Program-made: the position numbers and the translations under genes
In this document: in pieces, positions 1-5,254 of the stretch
How the letters are laid out: each line of letters begins with the position of its first letter
Position numbering within the stretch: position 1 is the stretch's first letter
The notes under the pieces: model-generated
What the model saw: the letters and a program-made list of their open reading frames with translations, nothing else
What the model was told of the DNA's origin: nothing
Databases searched by the model: none
NCBI GenBank assembly: GCA_949127705.1
Contig: CASBQJ010000031.1
Coordinates: 1 to 6,414 of the forward strand
Length of the DNA stretch: 6,414 nucleotides
Direction: 5' to 3'
Origin: Synechococcales cyanobacterium PMM_0085
GTDB lineage: Bacteria > Cyanobacteriota > Cyanobacteriia > Elainellales > Elainellaceae

Positions 1-815
1 GCATTAATAACTCGCTTCACGTCATCAGGAGAGGCATTTTCTTCAGGAATTCCGACCAGAAACTGAACCTTGAGGTTATATTGCTGTGCAAAGTAAGGGG
101 CAAAGTCGTGATAAGTGACAAAGGTTTTTCCTGCAAAGGGTTGAAGTTTCTGACTAAACTCCTGGTCTAACTGCTGGAGCTTCGCAACGTAAGCTGCTGC
201 ATTCGCCGTATACGTTTCTTTACCCTCTGGGTCAGCCGCAATCAACCCATCCCGAATGTTTTCCACCTGTTGAGTTGCCCGTTTTGGATCTAGCCAGATG
301 TGGGGATTGAACTCTCCGTGATCATGTTCTGCTTCTGCCTGTTCATTTGTTCCATGATCATGCGCGTTCCCTTCAATCGATTCAGTCGTGATGGTTTGAA
401 TACCTTTACTGGAATCAATCACTTTCAGATTTGTATTCCCCGCATTCTCAACCAGATCATCGAGAAACTCCTCAAGTCCCAACCCATTTTCTACCAGAAC
501 ATCGGCTTTCGCTAGCTTTTGGGCATCTTCTGGTTTCGCCTGAAAGTCATGGGGACCTACATTCGTTGGTAACAGTTGGGTCACTTCCGCCCGATCTCCC
601 GCCACCGCTTTTGTAAAATCTGTAATCGGAATGAAGGTTGTTACAATCACTAACCGCTTCGCGGATGATGGAGATGATTGGGCTTGCGGCGATCCTGAAC
701 TCGTTGAAGGCGCATTGGCTGCACAACTTCCTAAGCTGAGCGCGATCGCAGACACGACTGCCACAGATAACCGACGCACAATTTCACTCGATTGGTGTGT
801 TCTTAGATCAGTCAT
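1..815 (-). CDS. znuA: ZnuA-type zinc ABC transporter substrate-binding lipoprotein (partial, C-terminus off the left edge)
   Basis: This is the extracytoplasmic solute-binding protein of a zinc ABC importer (cluster 9 family); it captures Zn2+ outside the inner membrane and hands it to ZnuB/ZnuC. Translating the minus strand from the ATG at 815 gives 271 open codons. A basic and hydrophobic signal peptide is followed by lipobox L-G-S-C with Cys31 as lipidation site, then a low-complexity Ser/Pro/Ala linker to about residue 52. His89 (VGPHDF), His172 (NPHIWLDP) and His236 (TYHDF) match three family metal ligands. The third is His, as in zinc binders, rather than the Glu of manganese binders. 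A short His/Asp/Glu-rich loop (HDHG and HDHG, about 152-167) lies before the second ligand, as in other ZnuA proteins. AAGGGAG (822-828) six bases upstream supports the start. The acidic fourth ligand and roughly the last 50 residues are outside the window. It follows hemB by 72 bp with no Zur box between them. znuC/znuB may lie further left, but this cannot be seen. Confidence 0.92.
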   Translation of the reverse strand, partial: MTDLRTHQSSEIVRRLSVAVVSAIALSLGSCAANAPSTSSGSPQAQSSPSSAKRLVIVTTFIPITDFTKAVAGDRAEVTQLLPTNVGPHDFQAKPEDAQKLAKADVLVENGLGLEEFLDDLVENAGNTNLKVIDSSKGIQTITTESIEGNAHDHGTNEQAEAEHDHGEFNPHIWLDPKRATQQVENIRDGLIAADPEGKETYTANAAAYVAKLQQLDQEFSQKLQPFAGKTFVTYHDFAPYFAQQYNLKVQFLVGIPEENASPDDVKRVIN

Positions 816-887
816 TTTAAACTCCCTTGTGTATGCAAACCTCATGCAGAGAACAGGTAGAACCCCAGTCCCACTCCCAACTTCCCC

Positions 888-1943
888 TCATCTCCTCAAC
901 ATCAACGCCACATCTTTGGCAAAATAAGTCAAAATCAAGTCGGCTCCGGCTCGTTTCATACTCGTAAGCGTTTCTAGAATTACCTTTTTCTCGTCAATCC
1001 AGCCCTGTGCCGCAGCGGCTTTGATCATGGCGTATTCACCACTGACGTTGTAGGCTGCAACAGGTAAATTGGTATGCTGTTTGATTTGGCAAATAATATC
1101 TAGATAAGCCAGAGCGGGCTTCACCATCACAATGTCGGCACCCTCTGCTATATCGAGATCCACTTCCTTAATGGCTTCTCTGGCGTTCGCTGCATCCATC
1201 TGATAGGTCTTTTTGTCGCCAAACTTGGGTGCCGAATCGAGCGCATCCCGAAAGGGGCCGTAGTAGGCAGACGCATACTTTGCGGAGTAGGCGAGGATGC
1301 CGACATTGATCCAACCCTCGGCATCTAACGCCTTGCGAATCACGCCGACCCGACCATCCATCATGTCCGAAGGGGCAACAAAATCGGCTCCGGCTTCTGC
1401 CTGAACGAGCGCTTGTTTCGCCAGCACCGCCACTGTTTCATCGTTGAGGATTTTGCCATCCTGCACAATGCCGTCATGTCCCTCGCTGCTGTAGGGGTCG
1501 AGGGCAACATCGGTGATGACTAAAATATCTGGGACAGCTTGTTTAATCGCTCGCACCGCACCTGGAATTAAGCCATCCGGGTTGTAGCTCTCAGTGCCAG
1601 CGTTATCTTTTTGGTCGCAGGGAATCAGCGGGAATAGGGCGATCGCGCCAATCCCCAACTGATATGCCTGCTGCACTTCATTGAGCAGCAAATCCAGGGT
1701 GTAACGGTAGCAACCCGGCATGGAGGCAACTTCTTCCTGCTGCCCTTCACCGACCATGACAAATAGAGGATAAATCAGATCCTCTACCCGCAGCGTATGC
1801 TCCCGTACCATTCGCCGCAGGGTTTCGGTGCGCCGCAACCGCCGGGGGCGACAAACGACGGATGCAGAGCTGGATTTAGATGCACTGGAAGGCTCAACCT
1901 GAGCGACTTGATTCTCTAAGGTGGAAGCATCGGTTGAAAACAT
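888..1943 (-). CDS. hemB: Porphobilinogen synthase (delta-aminolevulinic acid dehydratase), aspartate-type metal site
   Basis: HemB condenses two 5-aminolevulinate molecules into porphobilinogen in the cytoplasm, the first common step of heme, chlorophyll and bilin synthesis. The protein has 351 residues, slightly longer than usual because of a Ser-rich N-terminal extension (about 1-30) before RPRRLRR. The Schiff-base lysines are Lys222 (YSAKYASAYYGPFRDA) and Lys275 (MVKPALAYLD). The metal-binding segment at 145-158 reads D-V-A-L-D-P-Y-SSE-G-H-D-G: it has Asp and Ala where zinc enzymes carry three Cys, so this is the Mg-type or zinc-independent class. That class is, as far as I recall, usual in cyanobacteria and plants. 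The ATG at 1943 is only 12 bp from the core of a Zur-type palindrome and has no clear Shine-Dalgarno sequence. It is divergent from zur and upstream of znuA, which suggests zinc-responsive control. Whether it is a second, zinc-stress copy of hemB or the only one cannot be told from this window. Confidence 0.95.
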   Translation of the reverse strand: MFSTDASTLENQVAQVEPSSASKSSSASVVCRPRRLRRTETLRRMVREHTLRVEDLIYPLFVMVGEGQQEEVASMPGCYRYTLDLLLNEVQQAYQLGIGAIALFPLIPCDQKDNAGTESYNPDGLIPGAVRAIKQAVPDILVITDVALDPYSSEGHDGIVQDGKILNDETVAVLAKQALVQAEAGADFVAPSDMMDGRVGVIRKALDAEGWINVGILAYSAKYASAYYGPFRDALDSAPKFGDKKTYQMDAANAREAIKEVDLDIAEGADIVMVKPALAYLDIICQIKQHTNLPVAAYNVSGEYAMIKAAAAQGWIDEKKVILETLTSMKRAGADLILTYFAKDVALMLRR

Positions 1944-1962
1944 CAGGTATTATGAGAATGAT
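1934..1962 (+). promoter_or_regulatory. Candidate sigma-70-type promoter for zur
   Basis: TTGAAA at 1934-1939 (five of six to TTGACA) is followed after 17 bp by AATGAT at 1957-1962 (four of six to TATAAT). The -10 element falls inside the Zur-type palindrome, so bound Zur would occlude it and zur would be autorepressed. The predicted start of transcription would be about 20 bp before the GTG codon of zur. The -10 match is weak and the assignment is inferential. Confidence 0.35.
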
Positions 1963-1973
1963 TATCATTCGCT
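1953..1973. promoter_or_regulatory. Zur-type operator shared by hemB and zur
   Basis: The core GAATGATTATCATTC (1956-1970) is a perfect inverted repeat about a central T at 1963, flanked by TGA on the left and GCT on the right. It fits the TGA-n-AAT-n-ATTATCA type of palindrome known for cyanobacterial Zur proteins. It lies in the 48-bp gap between the divergent hemB and zur starts, ending 21 bp before the zur codon and 12 bp from the hemB codon. A near copy lies at 5220-5237. Since Fur-family boxes resemble one another, assignment to Zur rather than Fur relies on the adjacent zur and znuA genes. Confidence 0.85.
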
Positions 1974-1991
1974 TATTCTACAGCACTCGAC

Positions 1992-2426
1992 GTGAAAAAT
2001 GATTCTCTATCTCAAAAAAACACGACACGCCCAACCCACCATCTGCCGCACTTGACGCGAAATCAGCAGGCAGTGTTGGCGGTGCTGCGTCAGCAATCGG
2101 ATGCCCTTTCAGCACAGGAATTGTATGGGGTGCTGCGAGAACAGCAGGCGATTGGGCTAGCAACGGTGTATCGTGCCTTGGAAACCTTGAAACTGCAAGG
2201 ATTAGTCCAGAGTCGGTCAGGTACGAATGGAGAAGCACTACATAGCCCGATCGAGCAAGATCGGCACTATCTCACTTGCCTGCACTGTGGGCAATCCTTT
2301 CTGCTAGACCATTGCCCTGTGCATGATTTAGCCGTACAGGTGCATCTCTCGGTTCCGTTCAAAATCTACTATCACACCCTGGAGTTTTTCGGCTTGTGTG
2401 AACCCTGTACGCATCAGAGGTCGTGA
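1992..2426 (+). CDS. zur: Fur-family transcriptional regulator, probably the zinc uptake regulator Zur
   Basis: This is a 144-residue Fur-family metalloregulator that, with zinc bound, should repress zinc-acquisition genes. The N-terminal winged helix covers about residues 20-80, with the recognition helix in GLATVYRALETLKLQG (55-70). The C-terminal dimerisation domain carries a structural Cys4 zinc site: Cys96/Cys99 (LTCLHC) and Cys136/Cys139 (LCEPC). Candidate regulatory ligands are His84, His92, Cys108, His111 and His128. The HYHTLEFFGLC-like segment near 126-136 is typical of cyanobacterial Zur. GTG at 1992 is the only plausible start: reading upstream in frame reaches a TGA at 1959 without an ATG, and the ATG at 1999 is out of frame. 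No clear Shine-Dalgarno is seen. An internal in-frame TTG (codon 21) would remove the unstructured His/Thr-rich leader but leave little before the first helix. The gene converges with the minus-strand operon, with only 10 bp between stop codons. The neighbouring operators and znuA support Zur over Fur or PerR. Confidence 0.85.
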   Translation: MKNDSLSQKNTTRPTHHLPHLTRNQQAVLAVLRQQSDALSAQELYGVLREQQAIGLATVYRALETLKLQGLVQSRSGTNGEALHSPIEQDRHYLTCLHCGQSFLLDHCPVHDLAVQVHLSVPFKIYYHTLEFFGLCEPCTHQRS

Positions 2427-2436
2427 AGCCTATTTG

Positions 2437-3174
2437 TCATGGGCTGGCGCGCTGAAAGCCTTTGCCTGCACCATACCTTACGGTTCTAAATTCAACCTGG
2501 TTGCTGTTGGGACGGTAGAGCGCATAAGAGGCTTGTCCAGGAAGGCGTCCGACATTACCCACGCCGACCACTTGCCGTGGTTTCACTGCGATCGCTTGGG
2601 GTGAATTTGACCGATCTAACGTTGTCAGGCTAGATGTCACTGTACCTTGCTGAATTTCGTATTGAAACGTCAATCCAGAACGACCACAGAAAAGCGTGTT
2701 TGCCTCCATACGCATCAAGCGATCGAGCATTTGCATTGCAGGAGTATCAGGCGTTAACTGATCGCTAACACTGACACTGCTGCCGTGAATCAACAGGCAA
2801 TCGAGTTCAAACAAACCAAAGTCGAGCGATCGCACCCACTCAACCATCTCGCGTGGAATCGCATCCCACAAGGTTTTCACCATTGTTATGCCATAGCGCT
2901 CAATCAGTTCAGTCGGTTCTCCGGTGCGTCCCAATCCATGCAAAATGAGTAATTGTTCTTCCCACCAACCCTGACAGACTTGGGGCATAGGTTCATTTTG
3001 CTGAGGCGATCGCACTCGTTGAATGACCTGTTCACTCTCGGCTGTAGGTGCAATCACATCACCCAAAATATAGAGTTCTTCTACAGGTTGCCGCTGACGC
3101 TTAATGTCTGCCAAAACTGCTTCATATGCGGCTAAATTGCCTTCGATCCCGCTCAAAATTGCCCAATCATTCAT
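2437..3174 (-). CDS. Degenerate metallophosphoesterase-like protein (probable pseudoenzyme)
   Basis: This 245-residue protein is a clear paralogue of the phosphoesterase encoded just upstream (3183-3995): the two align along their whole length, including YILGD, VCQGWWEE, LLIHGSS, LFCGRSG and GNVGRLPGQASYALY. The metallophosphoesterase ligand motifs are mostly destroyed. The D-x-H motif is Gly9-Ile-Glu11, the GNHD/E motif is Gly69-Trp-Trp-Glu72, and GHxH is Gly164-Arg-Ser-Gly167. Only the GD aspartate (Asp39) and the mid-protein histidine (His130) survive, so a normal dinuclear centre and catalysis are unlikely. The reading frame is intact, however, which argues for a retained non-catalytic role, for instance as partner or regulator of its active-looking paralogue. 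The ATG at 3174 follows the upstream stop by 8 bp, so the gene is almost certainly the last of the four-gene operon. Its ribosome site is weak. There is no signal peptide or membrane segment, so it is probably cytoplasmic. Its function is unknown. Confidence 0.85.
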   Translation of the reverse strand: MNDWAILSGIEGNLAAYEAVLADIKRQRQPVEELYILGDVIAPTAESEQVIQRVRSPQQNEPMPQVCQGWWEEQLLILHGLGRTGEPTELIERYGITMVKTLWDAIPREMVEWVRSLDFGLFELDCLLIHGSSVSVSDQLTPDTPAMQMLDRLMRMEANTLFCGRSGLTFQYEIQQGTVTSSLTTLDRSNSPQAIAVKPRQVVGVGNVGRLPGQASYALYRPNSNQVEFRTVRYGAGKGFQRASP

Positions 3175-3182
3175 CGTTTTGC

Positions 3183-3995
3183 TTACCGTTCACACACATG
3201 CGTTGGATCATCGGCGCGTTCGGCAAACTCCAAACCTCTGGCTAACCGCCATGCAAAAATCGGAGGTAGACCATTGTCAATGATGGCAGCACAGGTTTTT
3301 TGATAGTCATATTCCACTTCGCGCAGCGTGATTTGATCTGCGTCAGTGTTATAAATCACATAGGTGGCGTTGGGTCGGCCATGACGCGGTTCACCCACTG
3401 ATCCGGCATTGACAATCCGTTTCAGCGGGGCAGAAAAACTGACATCCCTTTCAGTTGTGCCCGTCGATTTGACTCGAATTTGAAGTTGACCTGCATCCAG
3501 CGATCGCACATAGGGTACATGGGTATGACCACAAAACAAAATATCAGCACCTGTGACTAACACTCGTTCCAGCGCCACAAAGGCATCCACTTCAGGCATC
3601 AGATATTCGTGTTGGTTGTGGGGACTGCCATGCACAAAACACAGATTGTCATCCCGTAAACTCAGCGGCAACTGCGCCAAAAATTCTCGGACTTCTGGAT
3701 GAATGACTTGATCTGTCCATTCGTGGGCTTGCTTGCCGCGCTTTTCTGCCAGCACTGAGGGATAACTACATTCACACGAATTCAATCCTTCCACAATGTC
3801 CTCATCCCAGCACCCCTGACAGGTGGGGATATCCAGCGCGCGAATCATTTCTACCACAGCGTTGGGATGGGGGCCATACCCCACTAAATCACCGAGACAG
3901 TAGATCTTGTCTGCACTTTGATCATCAATATCGGATAGAACTGCGTTCAGTGCCTCATAATTACCGTGAATGCAAGACATTACCGCAACTTTCAT
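3183..3995 (-). CDS. Calcineurin-like metallophosphoesterase with cysteine-substituted metal site
   Basis: This 270-residue protein has the YfcE/MJ0936-like calcineurin phosphoesterase fold. The motifs in order are S-C8-I-H10-G-N (usually SDIHGN), C-L-G-D36-LVGYGP, Q-G-C62-W-D64-E (usually GNHD/E), F-V-H122-GSP and C-G-H157-T-H159. Thus the first Asp ligand and the Asn ligand are both Cys, and the catalytic His of GNHD is Trp, while the other ligands are kept. The protein is Cys-rich, with further Cys at 33, 59, 74, 76, 119, 155, 235 and 268. It may bind metal, perhaps zinc, more tightly than normal, with altered or no hydrolase activity; that is inference. The ATG at 3995 is preferred over an upstream start at 4073. 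It matches the family N-terminus, AAGGAG lies at 4006-4011, and the upstream start would run 26 residues into the preceding gene. The start overlaps the stop of the P-loop gene in an ATGA arrangement, implying translational coupling. The substrate is unknown. Confidence 0.9.
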   Translation of the reverse strand: MKVAVMSCIHGNYEALNAVLSDIDDQSADKIYCLGDLVGYGPHPNAVVEMIRALDIPTCQGCWDEDIVEGLNSCECSYPSVLAEKRGKQAHEWTDQVIHPEVREFLAQLPLSLRDDNLCFVHGSPHNQHEYLMPEVDAFVALERVLVTGADILFCGHTHVPYVRSLDAGQLQIRVKSTGTTERDVSFSAPLKRIVNAGSVGEPRHGRPNATYVIYNTDADQITLREVEYDYQKTCAAIIDNGLPPIFAWRLARGLEFAERADDPTHVCER

Positions 3996-4765
3996 GCCAC
4001 TTCTTCTCCTTGTTCGATTAAGTCTTTGATTTGTTGCTGGTAGTAGGCGATCGCCTGCTCGTCTAAGCAGCAATCCTTTAGCGTTTGGGCGATCGCGGTT
4101 TGACCTAGTGCTTCACCCACAATTTCAATCCCGCTAAAGCGATCGGGTCTGCCATTTAGCCAACGGGGCAGATTCAATTCCATGTCCGTTGTTTCAGGTA
4201 ACCCAGCCACAAAATCAAAATACAGCGATCGCCCATCAGCGACATCAAAGATACCTTTCGCACGTTGAATTGTGCCGTAAGCTCCATTTGTCAATTCGTA
4301 CCAGAAGGTATTGAGACTGGCAGAATCAAGCACCTGCCCAGACAAAGCCGAACGCCAAAGATGAGGTTGCCGTAACGTGATGCTAGCCTCAGCACCCGTT
4401 ACAACCACATCTGCCCAGCCGTGCCATTCTGTGTGACGAGTTCCCGGCGGCAACACAGCCACTCGTCGGCAGTCTGCCATCGGATCTGGCAAAATTATCG
4501 AGTTTAGATCGATGTGAAATCCCAGTTCTAGGTAAACAACACATCCGTCCGTTGGATGCTCCAGAAAATTGGCTAACTGCACAGCAGATAGCACCGTAAG
4601 TCCGGGAACCTCTGCTGCCAGATAGGTCGAATCAACCGCAGTTTCTCCCGCATCCAAACTTAGATAGATAACTGTTTCAGCAGTGGTGTGAACCTGTTGC
4701 TGTATCCAAGTCGTTTTGCCCGCACCGATTGAACCGGCTACCAGTGTAATGTTTAACGGTTGCAT
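3992..4765 (-). CDS. Compact, divergent CobW/COG0523-like P-loop NTPase
   Basis: This is a protein of about 257 residues with an N-terminal P-loop, G-S-I-G-A-G-K-T (residues 11-18 from the ATG), like the GxxGAGKTT of CobW/COG0523 metal-chaperone GTPases. A Walker-B-like segment is VVYLELGFHID (about 77-87). The C-terminal part (about 142-232) resembles CobW_C: SLNTFWYELTNGAYGTIQRAKG, WLNGRPDRFSGIEIVGEAL and a terminal TLKDCC. Two family hallmarks are missing: no GCICC (CxCC) metal-binding motif between P-loop and Walker B, and the NKxD guanine-specificity motif is replaced by V-T-G-A-E near 122-126. Nucleotide preference is therefore open. COG0523 members under Zur control are known zinc-homeostasis factors, so metal insertion or delivery under zinc starvation is a reasonable guess. 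The ATG at 4765 is chosen over the adjacent TTG at 4768. The stop overlaps the next gene's start by 4 bp, and the upstream gene ends 8 bp before the start, so it lies firmly within the operon. Confidence 0.8.
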   Translation of the reverse strand: MQPLNITLVAGSIGAGKTTWIQQQVHTTAETVIYLSLDAGETAVDSTYLAAEVPGLTVLSAVQLANFLEHPTDGCVVYLELGFHIDLNSIILPDPMADCRRVAVLPPGTRHTEWHGWADVVVTGAEASITLRQPHLWRSALSGQVLDSASLNTFWYELTNGAYGTIQRAKGIFDVADGRSLYFDFVAGLPETTDMELNLPRWLNGRPDRFSGIEIVGEALGQTAIAQTLKDCCLDEQAIAYYQQQIKDLIEQGEEVA

Positions 4766-4773
4766 CAAGGGTT

Positions 4774-5166
4774 CTAGCAGTCTTGGAGTTCAGGAGTTTG
4801 GTTGAGAATTTGGTTACGGATAGAAATAAAGTTGCTGTAAGCCGGAGAATCTAAGCAATCGCGCCGAAATGCTGCCAAGTTATGACAATTTTGAAACGCC
4901 AACTTCAGATTAAAGTGCTGCTCCACTGCACCTCGAATTGCGTCCCCCCCAACCATACGGAGCAGTTGTGCCCGATCCGATTCACTCGGTGGAGCAACAG
5001 CATAATTTGCCCACGCCTCGCCTTCCTCGTGAATGCTGTGCGCTAATTTCTCAACAATGCCCCAGGCGTAAGGCAAAGATTGTCGAATCGTCTCCGCAAA
5101 AGCGGCTTCATCCACATTACCGGCTACGGCTTGCTGTACCAGGGTTGCGCTCACGTTCAGGGACAT
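4774..5166 (-). CDS. SCO5389-like small conserved protein, first gene of the Zur-linked operon
   Basis: This 130-residue protein is soluble and mostly helical, with no signal peptide or membrane segment. From memory it resembles the SCO5389 family of actinobacterial proteins: MSLxVSxxLxxxA near the start, SLPYAW (30-35), GDAIRGAVEQHF (74-85), LAFQNCH (89-95) and the C-terminal LNQTPELQDC. I could not check this by search. The function of that family is unknown to me. Conserved-looking Cys94-His95, Cys104 and the terminal Cys130 are possible metal ligands, which would suit the context. The ATG at 5166 is chosen over the in-frame ATG at 5190, because AAGGAG (5172-5177) lies five bases upstream and the family sequence begins at MSL. 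A Zur-type palindrome lies 53 bp upstream, in the 88-bp gap shared with the divergent flavoprotein gene. It heads the operon with the P-loop protein and the two phosphoesterase-like genes. Confidence 0.8.
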   Translation of the reverse strand: MSLNVSATLVQQAVAGNVDEAAFAETIRQSLPYAWGIVEKLAHSIHEEGEAWANYAVAPPSESDRAQLLRMVGGDAIRGAVEQHFNLKLAFQNCHNLAAFRRDCLDSPAYSNFISIRNQILNQTPELQDC

Positions 5167-5219
5167 GTTTTCTCCTTGCGATTCATTCACTGCAAAACAT
5201 CATCCCATGATACAACTAA

Positions 5220-5237
5220 AAATGATAATCGTTCTCA
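5220..5237. promoter_or_regulatory. Second Zur-type operator, between divergent operon and flavoprotein gene
   Basis: Read on the minus strand, this site is TGAGAACGATTATCATTT. It shares TGAGAA-C/T-GATTATCATT with the operator at 1953-1973 and differs at two positions of the 15-base core (5220-5234). It lies 53 bp upstream of the SCO5389-like gene on the minus strand and 17 bp upstream of the flavoprotein ATG on the plus strand. It could therefore repress both directions. A plausible -10 for the minus-strand operon is TATCAT (5207-5212 complement), and the box would cover the spacer and -35 region upstream of it; no good -35 is seen. Confidence 0.82.
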
Positions 5238-5254
5238 TAAATTGCAGTTGATTC

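Noticed and set aside
300..616. Two short overlapping plus-strand open frames
   Set aside because: They are antisense to the ligand-bearing middle of znuA, with no ribosome site or family resemblance.
631..927. Plus-strand open frame of 98 codons
   Set aside because: It is antisense to the start of znuA and the end of hemB, both well supported, and its translation has no recognisable features.
1978..2238. Minus-strand open frame of 86 codons
   Set aside because: It is antisense to the DNA-binding domain of zur, whose coding frame is clear.
2427..2465. Possible bidirectional terminator between the convergent zur and phosphoesterase-like genes
   Set aside because: Only 10 bp separate the stop codons. 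The nearby GGCT/AGCC pairing is four bases long with no T-run, too weak to call.
3996..4073. Upstream extension of the phosphoesterase to a start at 4073
   Set aside because: The extra 26 residues lie inside the P-loop gene in another frame and do not resemble the family. The ATG at 3995 has AAGGAG upstream and begins directly at the conserved MKVAVMSCIHGN.
4766..4768. TTG start for the P-loop protein, one codon before the ATG
   Set aside because: ATG at 4765 is the more usual codon, and the choice changes the protein by one residue only.
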